Source: Bradyrhizobium sp. CB1015
GTDB lineage: Bacteria; Pseudomonadota; Alphaproteobacteria; Rhizobiales; Xanthobacteraceae
Direction of reading: 5' to 3'
NCBI RefSeq assembly: GCF_025200925.1
Contig: NZ_CP104174.1
Location: 7,874,001-7,938,000 of the forward strand
DNA length: 64,000 bases
Shown: in pieces, positions 1-9,427 of the stretch
Position numbering within the stretch: position 1 is the stretch's first letter
Layout of the letters: each line of letters opens with the position of its first letter
Made by a program: the position numbers and the translations under genes
Notes under the pieces: model-generated
The model's database searches: none
What the model was told of the DNA's origin: nothing
Seen by the model: the letters and a program-made list of their open reading frames with translations, nothing else

Positions 1-780
1 CAGGCCGAGCATGGCATAGGGATTGACCGGTTTACGTTCGCGGGACGCCGCGCCGAATACCACGATACGGCCGAACGCTCCCATTGCCTGAAGACTCTGG
101 TTCAGAACATCACCGCCGGTTGCCTCGAGGACCACGTCAATGCCCTTGCCGCCGGTGAGCTCGCGCGCCTCCTTGACCCAATCGGGTTTGGTGTAGTCGA
201 TGGCGGCGTCGGCACCGAGTTTCAATGCGAGGTCGCGCTTGGCCGGTGTGCTGGCCGCAGCGATGACCTTGCCGGCGCCAAGCAGCTTGGCAAGCTGCAC
301 CGCGTAAGTGCCGACACCGCCGCCGGCCGCCTGCACCAGAACAGTTTCGCCCGGCCGCAACTGAGCGCAATCGACAAGCGTTTGAAATGCGGTCATGCCG
401 GCCACCACCAGCGAACAGGCCTGGTCTGGTGTCAGGCCGTCCGGGAGAGGAATGACCTTCCCGACCTTGGCCACCGCATACTGGGCGTAGCCCCCGGCCC
501 CGCCATTTTCGAGCGAGGCAAATACCTTCGCTCCGACCGGGATCGTCGTCACTCCGTCACCGAGAGCTTCGACCACGCCCGCGACCTCGCTGCCGGGAAT
601 GAACGGAAGCGGCGAAGGAAACGGATACGGATCGTTGTTGCGCCTGACGACATCGGCAAAATTGACGCTCGCAGATTCCACCTTGATCAGGACTTCACCG
701 GCCGCGGGAGCGGGCTTCGGAGCGTCCTCGTAAACGAGAACGTCCGGGCCGCCATACTCATGCAGTCGCGCGACTTTCAT
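1..780 (-). CDS. NAD(P)H:quinone oxidoreductase / zinc-type alcohol dehydrogenase-like protein, partial
   Basis: The gene starts at ATG 780 and reads off the left edge, so 260 codons are visible of a family that is usually about 320-330 residues. The N-terminus (MKVARLHEYGGPDVL) is the GroES-like substrate domain. The dinucleotide-binding motif AAGGGVGTYAVQLAK lies at about residues 150-165, followed by a Rossmann domain. No structural-zinc cysteine cluster is seen, which favours the quinone reductase (zeta-crystallin) branch, enzymes that reduce quinones or enones with NADPH in the cytoplasm. The start lies 5 nt after the stop of the Old Yellow Enzyme gene, so the two are probably co-transcribed under the divergent HxlR regulator. 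Confidence 0.85.
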   Translation of the reverse strand, partial: MKVARLHEYGGPDVLVYEDAPKPAPAAGEVLIKVESASVNFADVVRRNNDPYPFPSPLPFIPGSEVAGVVEALGDGVTTIPVGAKVFASLENGGAGGYAQYAVAKVGKVIPLPDGLTPDQACSLVVAGMTAFQTLVDCAQLRPGETVLVQAAGGGVGTYAVQLAKLLGAGKVIAAASTPAKRDLALKLGADAAIDYTKPDWVKEARELTGGKGIDVVLEATGGDVLNQSLQAMGAFGRIVVFGAASRERKPVNPYAMLGL

Positions 781-785
781 TGGGC

Positions 786-1889
786 TCACTCCGCAGCTTC
801 AACCGATTCAAGCGCGGGATAGTCGACGTAACCGGGCGCGCCGCCGCCATAGAAGGTCGCGCGATCGTAGGGATTGAGCGCGGCGCCGAGTTGCAGGCGG
901 CGCGGCAGATCCGGGTTGGCGATGAAGTGTCGCCCGAACGCAACGGCGTCGCCCTGCCCGGCGCGGATCGCTGCATCGGCCGACGGGCCAATGAAACCGC
1001 CGGCGAGGATCAAGGTACCGGGCCAGAACGGACGCAGATCGTTGATCGCGAGCGGCGCTCCGGCCTCGCCCGCATCGGTGTTGCGGGATTCGATCAGGTG
1101 GACATACGCGATGTCGAGCTGAGCAAGCCGGGTCAGAACGTGGCTGTAGAGTCCGATCGGGTCCGCCTCGCCGGCATCATTGACCACGCCGAAGGGGGAC
1201 AGCCGGACGCCGACGCGATCGCCGCCCCAGATCTCGACCAGCGCAGTCATCACTTCGATCAGCAGGCGAGACCGGTTTTCGACCGAGCCGCCGTAGGCGT
1301 CGGTGCGCCGATTGGTCTTGCTGTGAAGGAATTGCTCGATCAGATAGCCGTTCGCACCGTGAAGTTCGACGCCGTCAAAGCCGGCAGCCAGCGCATTGCG
1401 CGCGCCTTCACGGTAGGCTTCGACGATCCCCGGAATTTCAGCGAGATCGAGCGCGCGCGGCGTCTCGAACGGCACCATCGCGAACGAGGGCGTGAACGCC
1501 TTGCCCGCCGGGGCGATCGCCGACGGCGCGACTGGCTGCACGCCGCCGGGCTGGAAGCTCGAATGGGAAATCCGGCCGGTGTGCCAGAGCTGTAGAAATA
1601 TGATGCCGCCCTTTGCGTGAACTGCGTCGGTGATCTTCTTCCATCCCGCGACCTGTTCGGCCGAGTGAATGCCGGGCGTTGCCGGATAGCCCTGGCCATA
1701 AGGCGTGACCTGCGAAGCCTCGGTGATGATCAACCCGCCTGATGATGCGCGCTGCGAATAATACTCGACGGCGAGGTCCGTCGGCAGGTTGCCGGTCGAG
1801 CGCATCCGCGTCAGAGGCGCCATCGCGACGCGATGCGAGAGCGTGTAGCGGCCGAGCTTGAGCGGGGCGAACAAATGCGCGGAACTCAT
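786..1889 (-). CDS. nemA: Old Yellow Enzyme family alkene reductase (NemA-like)
   Basis: A 367-residue FMN-dependent TIM-barrel enzyme of the N-ethylmaleimide reductase type, which reduces activated C=C bonds and nitro compounds with NAD(P)H. Visible motifs are PLTRMRS near the N-terminus, the LQLWHTGR segment, the HxxN substrate-binding pair in VELHGANGYLIEQF, and the FLHSKTNRRTDAYGGS stretch typical of this family. ATG 1889 is chosen over an upstream in-frame start at 1964 because homologues begin near MSSAHLFAPL and an AGGA sits about 8 nt upstream. It is the first gene of a two-gene operon with the quinone reductase and is divergent from an HxlR regulator, which suggests induction by electrophiles or quinones. 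Confidence 0.9.
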   Translation of the reverse strand: MSSAHLFAPLKLGRYTLSHRVAMAPLTRMRSTGNLPTDLAVEYYSQRASSGGLIITEASQVTPYGQGYPATPGIHSAEQVAGWKKITDAVHAKGGIIFLQLWHTGRISHSSFQPGGVQPVAPSAIAPAGKAFTPSFAMVPFETPRALDLAEIPGIVEAYREGARNALAAGFDGVELHGANGYLIEQFLHSKTNRRTDAYGGSVENRSRLLIEVMTALVEIWGGDRVGVRLSPFGVVNDAGEADPIGLYSHVLTRLAQLDIAYVHLIESRNTDAGEAGAPLAINDLRPFWPGTLILAGGFIGPSADAAIRAGQGDAVAFGRHFIANPDLPRRLQLGAALNPYDRATFYGGGAPGYVDYPALESVEAAE

Positions 1890-1945
1890 GACCTGATCCT
1901 TCGGCTGTGAACGAGCAGGAATCCCGAGGGACAACCTCTCATTCT

Positions 1946-2001
1946 GGTTTAATTTTGAAACCACGTCGACAACATGGCGGAAATGGTTTAAGTTTGCAAC
2001 C
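1946..2001. promoter_or_regulatory. Paired operator-like boxes between nemA and the HxlR gene
   Basis: Two 17-nt boxes, GGTTTAATTTTGAAACC (1946-1962) and GGTTTAAGTTTGCAACC (1985-2001), differ at only two positions and start 39 bp apart. The first is a dyad with GGTTT/AAACC arms; the second is a near-dyad. They are AT-rich islands in GC-rich DNA between two divergent starts. HxlR proteins bind short dyads as dimers, so these are the best candidate sites for the adjacent regulator. The binding partner is inferred. Confidence 0.6.
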
Positions 2002-2047
2002 GATATTTCATCGGATCGCCGCGGCGCGGTCGCAGACGAGAAACGGA

Positions 2048-2533
2048 ATGAAGGGCAAGCGGACCAACCTTGACGCTTCGGCCTGCGCCATTGCGCGATC
2101 CCTCGGCGTGATCGGCGACTGGTGGTCGCTCCTCATCATCCGCGATGCGCTGGCTGGAAAGCGGCGCTTCGGTGAGTTTCAGAAAAGCCTTGGGATGGCA
2201 AAGAACATTTTGTCGGTCCGGCTGCAGAAGCTCGTCGAGCACGGCATTCTCGCCACCGCCCCGGCTTCGGATGGCACCGCCTACAAGGAATATGTCCTCA
2301 CCCCCAAGGGGAAGAAACTTTATCTGGTCCTGGCTGCGCTCTGGCAGTGGGGCGAAGAATTTTGCTTCGCACCCGGCGAGCTCACCTATGACATGGTCGA
2401 CAGGGAGACGCAGAAGCCGTTTCAGCCGCTCGAACTCAAGGCGCGAGATGGACGCGTGCTCGGACCGGGCGATATGCGCACATTGCCGCGCCGGGCGTCA
2501 AAAGCGCAACGCAGAGCTTCGTCGAGCCGATAA
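2048..2533 (+). CDS. HxlR-family transcriptional regulator
   Basis: A 161-residue winged-helix regulator. Residues about 10-100 form the HxlR domain (CAIARSLGVIGDWWSLLIIRDAL, then RFGEFQKSLGMAKNILSVRLQKLVEHGIL). The single cysteine at residue 13 sits at the position used for thiol sensing in redox-responsive HxlR proteins such as YodB and HypR. ATG 2048 is chosen because the family motif begins within 15 residues of it; an upstream in-frame start at 1907 would add 47 residues unlike the family and would run through the operator boxes. The C-terminal tail (about 45 residues, basic, Arg/Ser-rich) is longer than the family core. It is divergent from nemA and probably represses it. Confidence 0.85.
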   Translation: MKGKRTNLDASACAIARSLGVIGDWWSLLIIRDALAGKRRFGEFQKSLGMAKNILSVRLQKLVEHGILATAPASDGTAYKEYVLTPKGKKLYLVLAALWQWGEEFCFAPGELTYDMVDRETQKPFQPLELKARDGRVLGPGDMRTLPRRASKAQRRASSSR

Positions 2534-2793
2534 AGGCATGCCGCGCCTTCCGAGCCATCAAACTTCTGAATCACCAAGAACAAGACGGCCCGCTTCGCGT
2601 TGGCGCGAAGCTCGATCAGGTGGGTGCGCTGCGCGCTCTACATCAAGCAGAGTCACTTACACGAAGGCAAGCCATCAGCTGCGCCCTCAAAGCGGCGTTC
2701 GGGTTTGGCCGTAAGGAATTACGGAGGCGGTGCTCCCCGCACGACGCGCTGTCCGGGCCGGGGCCAATTTTTTGCACTGCCACCGTAATAACA

Positions 2794-5700
2794 TCAACGC
2801 GAGACGGCCGGGCATGCCGTTCCGTTGCCCTCGGCACATACCCGGCCGAACGTGATCTTGCTCGCATCCGCGATCGTCGGCGGCGGAGGTGGCACGATCT
2901 CGATCGGCACCAGGTCGTTGTGTCCGAGCGACACGGCGGGATCGGGCGCTGTGGCGCCGCAGACCGGGTTGCCGCCGGCCCCGAGCGAGCAGCCGCCGAT
3001 GTCGCGCGACGAGATCACGAGGCGGCCGTCGACATAGGTGATGTCGTAATTGGCGGAAGACAGGCCTGATGCCGTGATGCTGTAGATACCGGCATTCGCC
3101 GCGCCCTGCGCCGTTCCGCCGAACAGCAGCGTGCCTGATAGCACCGACGTCCCCTCGCCACCGACGAAGCCGGAATAGACCGCGCTGCCCCCGGAGAACG
3201 GAACACCATCGAAGATTTTGGTGACGTCGTTGACCCTGACGGTCAGGGCTGCCTTGTTGATGGTCAGAGAGCCATCGACATAGGTGATGGCATAGTTGGC
3301 CGAGGAGAGACCCGAGACGCTGAGGCTGTAGTGCCCGGCGTTGACCGCCCCCAGCGCGCTGCCACCATAGCTGAGCGAGCCGGAGAGAACCGACGCATTC
3401 TCTCCGTTCACGAGCCCGGAATAGGTAACGCCGCCGCCCGAGAACGCCGCGCCGTCATAGGTCTTGGAGCTGCTCGCCGTGATGGTGAGAGGCGCCTTGT
3501 CGACGGTCAGGGCGACCGCGACCGTGCCGGTATAGACCGCACCGCCCGAGCTGCTCGGATTGACGACGTTGGGGCCGCTCAAATTGTAGCTGCCGGCTCC
3601 GAGCGACGTCGTGACTGCGCTGCCCCAGCCGAGCGTGACATGGCCGGCATTCACACCGGTCACGGTCAATCCACTGAGCGATGCCAGCGCGCCATAGGTC
3701 GTGCTCGCCGAGCCCGACACATTCACATAGGCATCATAGACCGTATCGCCGAACACCCGCAGCACCGGCATTCCGTTGTTGGCGCCGTTGACGGCTTTGC
3801 CCCAGATGCCAGCGAAGTCAAAACCGTTGTTGATGAAGGTGAAGGGATCGCGCATCTGCGCCGTGGTGAGCATGCCCGCCGAGCAGGCGCCACCGCCGAA
3901 GGAGGCGCCGCAGGCGGCGCTCTGTCCCGATGTGTCGCTGTTCGCATAGCTTTGGGTGACGTCGCCGCCATCCCAGTTTACCCCTACGATCGCGCCGACA
4001 TTGCTCGTTCCCGACACCGTGCCCGCGAAGTGGCTCCGGATCACGTGACTTTCCTGATTCAATCCCACCAGCCCGCCGACCTCGGAAGTTCCCGAAACTG
4101 CTCCCGTCGCGTAGGAATCGAGCACTGAAACGGCTTCATTACTGTGCCCGACCAGCCCGCCGACCAAGCTCGTTCCGGACACATTGCCGGTCGCGTAGGA
4201 CTGGCTTACCGTGCCGCCGTACCAGTTCCCCCCCACCAGCCCGCCGACCGCGTCGAGGCCGGAGACGTTGCCGGTGGCGTAAGACCGCTCGATCTGGCTG
4301 TAGGAGGTGAACCCCACCAATCCGCCGGCAGATGTGCCCGAGCCTCCAATTGCGCCGGTGCCCGAAACATTGCCAGTGGCGTAACTGTCGGTGATGCGAC
4401 CGAGGTTGCTGTAGCCCAACAAGCCGCCGACATTAAAGCCTCCAGATACGTTGCCCGTGGCATAAGAGTGGCTCACCGTTCCGATGGCATAATCAGCGGG
4501 ACCCGGTCCCATCCAAACGCCGATATTGTACCCGATGAGCCCGCCCGCGCCCTCCCCGACCGCGGACACGTTGCCTGTGGCATATGAGTTGGAGACGGAC
4601 GAGGCAACGGCACGCCCGACCAGCCCGCCGGCAGAGCCATAGCTCGAAATTGTACCGGTCGCGTATGCATTGCTGATCGTGGTGATATAGGCATCGCCGA
4701 CCAGCCCGCCGACGATGGCGCCGCTGCCGGTCACATTGCCCGTGTTGTAGACGTTGCTGATGGTGTTGGGAGCGACGCTGCTCGTGCCAGCGTAGATCCA
4801 GAGGCCGCTCGAGCCCACCAACCCGCCGACGGAATTGTTACCCGTCACGCTGCCACCTTCCAATCCAACATTGCGGATGGTCGCGCCGTCGATGTAGCCG
4901 AACAGGCCGATGTTATCGCTGGACGGCCGGTTGATGGTCAGGTTGCTGATGCGGTGACCGAGCCCGTCGAAAATGCCGGAAAAATAGCTGCTGATATCGC
5001 CGATCCCGCCGATCGGCACAAAGCCGGCGCCGCCGTTCCAGCCTGCCGTGGCGCTCGCATCGATGTTCGCTCCCAGCACGTAATTGCCGGACCGGTTGGC
5101 GTTGATGTTCTGCAACGCATTCACGTCAGTGATCACCGCATAGGTGATGGCGGCATCCGTTCCTTTCTGGGTCCGGAACAGGCTGCCGGCGGCGAGATTG
5201 ACCGGCGCATTGACGCTGTAGGTGCCCGTCGGCGCGGTCTGCGCGTATTGCAGCACGAGGCCATCAAGGCCGCTGGTGCCGGTCGAGGTCAGCGGCGCGT
5301 TGATGCTGATGGCGTTGTCGGCGCGCAAGGTGAGGATATGCGATGCCCAGTTGATCGGGGCGTTGACCGCGATGTTGCCCGCATCGGTGCCGCTGCCCGT
5401 AGTGGTGACGGTCACGTCGCCGCTCGCCAGCGCGGTTTGCAAGGCCGCTGCGTAACCGGCATCGATGGTGATGTTGACGGGGTCGATCAGCCAGTGCCCC
5501 CCCATCGTGTCGACTTTCAGGTCCGCACCGAGATTGACCTTGGCGGCGAAGGTTTCGACTGAGCGCGCCCGCAGCGTGCCACGGGAATTCACCTCGCCAT
5601 GCCGGGAGTCGCCGAGCAGCAATATGCGGCCGTTGCGACTGCCGATGCTCGCGGCCTCCACGATGCCGGTGTTGTTGACGACGCCCTTCATGGCGTCGCT

Positions 5701-6396
5701 CGCGCCCTTGGCGCTGAGGATGGCGACGCCGCCGTCGGCGCGGATCAGCCCCTTGTTCTCGACCAGGGTCTTGACCGTCGAGGCCTTGACCTCGACCGAG
5801 AGCAGACCGTCGCCGTTGAAATCGAGCAGCACATCGGTGCCGGCCGCGAGCGCCGTGCTGCCGGTGATGGTGCCGGAATTGCTGACGCTCGGCGAGATCA
5901 GCGCCACCACCTTGCCGGAGATGCTGCCCTCGTTGCTGATCGTGCCGCCGCTGCCGGCGAAATTGTAGCGGCCGGCCAGAAAATCAGCGTTGCCGATGCC
6001 GAGCGTTGAGGCGACGAAGCCGCCGGTCTGCACGCTGCCGGTCTTGCCGACGGCGATGCCGTTGGGGTTGATCAGGAAGACCTGCCCGTTGGAGCTGAGG
6101 CTGCCGAGGATCCTCGACGGGTCCTGCCCGACCACGCGATTGAGCGCGACCGACGATGCGCCGGGCTGATTGAAGGTCACGGAGCTGCCGGCGCCGATCG
6201 AGAAGCTTTGCCAGTTGGCAATCATCCGGTCGCTCGACTGGTTGACCGTCATCGCATTGCCGGACTGGCTGATCGTGGCCTGCCCCGACACGACCTGACC
6301 GCCCGTCGGCAGGGTCTGCGCCAGCAGCGGCGGCGTCAGCATCGCGGCCGCGGAGGCGGCGATTGCGGCGCGCATCTTCGGCAGGATCGTTGTCAT
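2794..6396 (-). CDS. Two-partner secretion exoprotein (TpsA, filamentous haemagglutinin N-terminal domain)
   Basis: A 1200-residue secreted adhesin-type protein. Residues 1-26 are a Sec signal peptide ending PPLLAQ. Residues about 30-260 are the TPS domain, with the diagnostic NPNG motif at 110-113 in the VFLINPNGIAVG segment. Residues about 500-810 carry ten GLUG-type repeats (VGGLVG followed by SYATGNVSG-like strands). Residues about 890-1125 carry a glycine-rich MBG region and two YDG-type repeats (KTYDG...ITYVDGSL and KIFDG...ITYVDGRL). The C-terminal 70 residues hold three cysteines and a proline run. ATG 6396 has GAGAGGG upstream and starts 19 nt after the TpsB stop. It should be exported through TpsB and form a beta-helix on the surface; its ligand is unknown. 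Confidence 0.9.
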   Translation of the reverse strand: MTTILPKMRAAIAASAAAMLTPPLLAQTLPTGGQVVSGQATISQSGNAMTVNQSSDRMIANWQSFSIGAGSSVTFNQPGASSVALNRVVGQDPSRILGSLSSNGQVFLINPNGIAVGKTGSVQTGGFVASTLGIGNADFLAGRYNFAGSGGTISNEGSISGKVVALISPSVSNSGTITGSTALAAGTDVLLDFNGDGLLSVEVKASTVKTLVENKGLIRADGGVAILSAKGASDAMKGVVNNTGIVEAASIGSRNGRILLLGDSRHGEVNSRGTLRARSVETFAAKVNLGADLKVDTMGGHWLIDPVNITIDAGYAAALQTALASGDVTVTTTGSGTDAGNIAVNAPINWASHILTLRADNAISINAPLTSTGTSGLDGLVLQYAQTAPTGTYSVNAPVNLAAGSLFRTQKGTDAAITYAVITDVNALQNINANRSGNYVLGANIDASATAGWNGGAGFVPIGGIGDISSYFSGIFDGLGHRISNLTINRPSSDNIGLFGYIDGATIRNVGLEGGSVTGNNSVGGLVGSSGLWIYAGTSSVAPNTISNVYNTGNVTGSGAIVGGLVGDAYITTISNAYATGTISSYGSAGGLVGRAVASSVSNSYATGNVSAVGEGAGGLIGYNIGVWMGPGPADYAIGTVSHSYATGNVSGGFNVGGLLGYSNLGRITDSYATGNVSGTGAIGGSGTSAGGLVGFTSYSQIERSYATGNVSGLDAVGGLVGGNWYGGTVSQSYATGNVSGTSLVGGLVGHSNEAVSVLDSYATGAVSGTSEVGGLVGLNQESHVIRSHFAGTVSGTSNVGAIVGVNWDGGDVTQSYANSDTSGQSAACGASFGGGACSAGMLTTAQMRDPFTFINNGFDFAGIWGKAVNGANNGMPVLRVFGDTVYDAYVNVSGSASTTYGALASLSGLTVTGVNAGHVTLGWGSAVTTSLGAGSYNLSGPNVVNPSSSGGAVYTGTVAVALTVDKAPLTITASSSKTYDGAAFSGGGVTYSGLVNGENASVLSGSLSYGGSALGAVNAGHYSLSVSGLSSANYAITYVDGSLTINKAALTVRVNDVTKIFDGVPFSGGSAVYSGFVGGEGTSVLSGTLLFGGTAQGAANAGIYSITASGLSSANYDITYVDGRLVISSRDIGGCSLGAGGNPVCGATAPDPAVSLGHNDLVPIEIVPPPPPTIADASKITFGRVCAEGNGTACPAVSR

Positions 6397-6415
6397 GGCG
6401 TGCCCTCTCGAAACC

Positions 6416-8143
6416 TCAGAAGCGAATACCGGCCTGGAGCCAGAACTGGTCGCTGCCCTTGACGCCATCGGCATTCGCGCCGGTGACGATGGAGCGGCCG
6501 GGATTGTCGCCCAGCGTGTGAGCCCAGCTTGCCGACAGATTCAGCCACTCGCGCGTCCAGCGCGCGGCAAGGCCGGCGCTGGCAAGCCCGTAATCGTTGC
6601 AGTTGCAGACGTTCAGCGGCGGGATGCCGTTCGGGGACACGTTGATCTTGACGTAACCGCCGTCCACGAAGCCCGCCAGTTGCAGGCTGCCGAAGCGCTC
6701 GGGCAGCGGCGCGTTGTAGCGGAGCTCGAGCGTGCCGAGGACGCCCATGTCGCCGCGGGCCTCGCCGACCGGATAGCCCCGCACGCCGAACGGCCCGCCC
6801 AGCGCAAAATCTTCCGAGGAATCGAGGTTCTTGCCCGCCCATTGCCCGTAAAGCCGGGCGAACAGCGCGAAATCCCCGGGCAAGGTTTGAAGCCGGGCCA
6901 CCGTGGCGTTGATCCGGTGGAATTGCCCTTGCGTGTTCAGCCCGGCCTGGTCCGCATTGAGCGCGCTCGCCACGCGCGAAAGATCGAGATTGCCGAACGT
7001 CCAGCTCACCGACCAGTTGGTGATGCCGCCGCCGAGCAGCGCGTCGCGGCTGTCGCCGTTCAGGCTCAGCGTTCCCGACATGGAGCGCTTGTCCTGGAGC
7101 TTTCCGATCATGCTGTCGTCGACCAGCGCCTTCCAGGTCACCGCGCCGCCGAGCTGGAGGTTGAGATCGCGCGAGCGAATCAAGCCGTAGTCGAGCCCGC
7201 CATTGGCGAAATGAGCAAAGCCGGACAGACCGAGCGCGCGGCCGGTGGCGTCGACGTTGCGATAGGCGAGGTGGCCGTAGCTCGCATTGGCGATGAGGCC
7301 ACTCGCGCCGAGCGGCATGCTCGTCGCCAGCGCACCGAATTCCTGGCCCTGTGACACCGCGCCTGAGAGCCGCGTCAGGTCGCCATAGCCGGACACGTCC
7401 GTCAGCGTCACCAGCCCGTTGCCCTGCGCCCGGCCGACGCTGGAGCTGCCGAAATTATCGGCCCAGATGCCGCCGCCGAGAATCGGCGCTTGTGCCACGC
7501 CGACCACGAGCTTGCTGGTGTTCGGCGCCTCGCCCGGGGCGAGCTTGGCGTGCACGGATACGCCCGGCAGGTCGTTCATGCGCAGGAGCGCGTTCTCCAG
7601 ATCCTGCCGCGTCACGCCGTCGGGCTTGATTCGGCCCTCAATGATGGCGCGCAGCAGGTCCTCGCGGACGCGAACGCCCTGGGCGCGATCGAGCGTGATG
7701 GTCTTGAGCGCACCTTCGACGATCTCGATCGTGACGATGCCGTTGGTGACGTCCTGCGGTGGCAGCAGCGCGCGCGCCAGCAGCCGGCCCCGGCGCTGGA
7801 GCGTTGCGGTCACCTGATCGGCCAGCGCATAGAGGCCCTTGAGGCCAAGCCGCTGCCCGCGCACCGAAGCGACCAATTGCTCGCGCTCCGCAGCGGATAG
7901 CAAGTCCACCTTGCCGGTGAAGCGGACCCCCTTCACGGCGATGCGCTCCCCCCGATCCGGAATCGCGGCGGGCGCCTGCTGCGGACGTATCCCGTCGGGG
8001 CCCGGCAATCTTTGCGGCTGCTGGAATTCCTGCTGCCGCTGCATCTCCCGCAGCAGCGATCCCGCATCCTGCGCACCGGCCGGCACCGTAGCGCCTGTCA
8101 ACAGCAGCGCCGCCCAAACCGTCCAGCACCGTCCCATTCCCAT
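6416..8143 (-). CDS. ShlB/FhaC/HecB-family outer-membrane transporter (TpsB)
   Basis: A 575-residue Omp85-superfamily protein that secretes its cognate TpsA. Residues 1-24 form a signal peptide ending VPAGAQ. A Gln/Pro-rich linker follows, then two POTRA domains at about 63-220 (starting ERIAVKGVRFTGK), then a 16-strand barrel. The conserved VRGYP motif of loop 6 is at about 454-458. The last residue is Phe (QAGIRF), the usual signal for BAM-dependent insertion. The tpsA gene begins 19 nt downstream on the same strand, giving the usual tpsB-tpsA order. ATG 8143 is used; a second ATG at 8137 is possible because no strong ribosome-binding site separates them. Confidence 0.93.
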   Translation of the reverse strand: MGMGRCWTVWAALLLTGATVPAGAQDAGSLLREMQRQQEFQQPQRLPGPDGIRPQQAPAAIPDRGERIAVKGVRFTGKVDLLSAAEREQLVASVRGQRLGLKGLYALADQVTATLQRRGRLLARALLPPQDVTNGIVTIEIVEGALKTITLDRAQGVRVREDLLRAIIEGRIKPDGVTRQDLENALLRMNDLPGVSVHAKLAPGEAPNTSKLVVGVAQAPILGGGIWADNFGSSSVGRAQGNGLVTLTDVSGYGDLTRLSGAVSQGQEFGALATSMPLGASGLIANASYGHLAYRNVDATGRALGLSGFAHFANGGLDYGLIRSRDLNLQLGGAVTWKALVDDSMIGKLQDKRSMSGTLSLNGDSRDALLGGGITNWSVSWTFGNLDLSRVASALNADQAGLNTQGQFHRINATVARLQTLPGDFALFARLYGQWAGKNLDSSEDFALGGPFGVRGYPVGEARGDMGVLGTLELRYNAPLPERFGSLQLAGFVDGGYVKINVSPNGIPPLNVCNCNDYGLASAGLAARWTREWLNLSASWAHTLGDNPGRSIVTGANADGVKGSDQFWLQAGIRF

Positions 8144-8386
8144 CCGACAACCCGCTTCGCTTCCACGGGCACGCCTTCAGGCAATTAGGCAACAACATCA
8201 GCGAATTGCATCGCTTCCAGTGTCCCCCGGAAATGGCTTTGGGCGCGCCCGGTATGGGGATGCCACGGGCCTCGTGCGAGCCGCCAGCGAAACTGCGTGG
8301 CCGCGTCGCGATTTCTCATCGCGCGCAAAAGCCCGGCTTCAATTTCACCGAGCGCGCAAACGAGGCGAGCCAGTCCAGCGGGACTC

Positions 8387-9427
8387 TCATGGGGCGATGC
8401 CGGTCATCCACTTCCACCACATCTGCCTCGTGAGCAGTTGCGGGTCCCAGGAGCGGTGATCGCGCGCCAGCGCCCGGAATTCGCGCGGCGTCAGCCCATG
8501 AAGGCGCTGGAAGGCGCGGGTGAAGCTCTGCGGATGCAGGAAGCCGTGCGCCTCCGCGATCTCCGATATGGATTTGTGCCGCTGCGCCGAATCGGCGAGC
8601 GCCATCCGCGCGCGATGCATGCGCTGCTCCTGGATATAGCTCGCGATGCCGCCGGCATTCTCGAACAAATAGGACAGCTTTCGCGGAGAGATGGCGAAAT
8701 GCGCCGCGATGCTCTCCGGCGTCAATCCTGCGTCCAGAACGTGCTCGATGACATGGCGGCAGATCATGTCGAACAGGGCGAGGTGCACGCCGGCTGCAGC
8801 GTCCTCGCGCACCGAGCCGTTGATCACCGCGGCCGCGAGTTCGAGCGTCGGCTTCGCCAGCGCCTCGCCCTCCCGCACGGTCAGCAGAGGCGCCCGGCGC
8901 CACAGCGCCATCAGATGATCCCGGAACATGCCGACCAGCGCGCCGCCGCCGGCGAAGATACGCATGTTCTGCTCGTCCGGTGCGCTCAACAGCGGCTCGA
9001 GCAGCGGACGCGGCACGAAGAGGTGGATGCTGGCATAGTCCGGCGTCTCGGTCATCTGCGGCTGCGCGCAATCGAACGTCATGAAATCGCCGGCTGCACT
9101 GGTCGCGGTCTGCTCGCCGAACCGCGGGCGGCAGCCCCCGTCGACGTAGAACTGCAGGACATAATGGCTGACGCCGTCGCGGCCGATCTGGTAGCGCGAG
9201 CGATCGAACGACTGCGCCTGTGTCTTCGCCGTGCCCAGCACGAGTGGGCCGAGCTGATAATATTCGACCCTGGCATGGAAGCGCTCGGGGTCCTTGAGCC
9301 GCGTCTGGCCGAGAAGGCCGACCTGCTCGTGCCAGATCGCCAAAGCCTGCTTGTGCGGGGTGCCCTGCGTATCGAGAACGAAATGAGGAAGCGGCGATTG
9401 CGCCGCTGCGTCTTCTACCCCATGCAC
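8387..9427 (-). CDS. AraC-family transcriptional regulator
   Basis: A 346-residue regulator with an N-terminal AraC-binding-like sensing domain (about 40-210) and a C-terminal HTH_18 DNA-binding domain (about 240-330, including GFLHPQSFTRAFQRLHGLTPREFR). The start is GTG 9427 with AAGGGGT about 8 nt upstream; no in-frame ATG lies nearby. It is transcribed in the same direction as the two-partner secretion genes, 243 nt upstream of tpsB, so it may control them; this is inference from position only. The inducer is unknown. Confidence 0.88.
   Translation of the reverse strand: MHGVEDAAAQSPLPHFVLDTQGTPHKQALAIWHEQVGLLGQTRLKDPERFHARVEYYQLGPLVLGTAKTQAQSFDRSRYQIGRDGVSHYVLQFYVDGGCRPRFGEQTATSAAGDFMTFDCAQPQMTETPDYASIHLFVPRPLLEPLLSAPDEQNMRIFAGGGALVGMFRDHLMALWRRAPLLTVREGEALAKPTLELAAAVINGSVREDAAAGVHLALFDMICRHVIEHVLDAGLTPESIAAHFAISPRKLSYLFENAGGIASYIQEQRMHRARMALADSAQRHKSISEIAEAHGFLHPQSFTRAFQRLHGLTPREFRALARDHRSWDPQLLTRQMWWKWMTGIAP

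Noticed and set aside
3960..4860. Regular repeats that might be mistaken for a CRISPR array.
   Set aside because: They are degenerate coding repeats (GLUG units) within the TpsA frame, with no constant repeat-spacer pattern.
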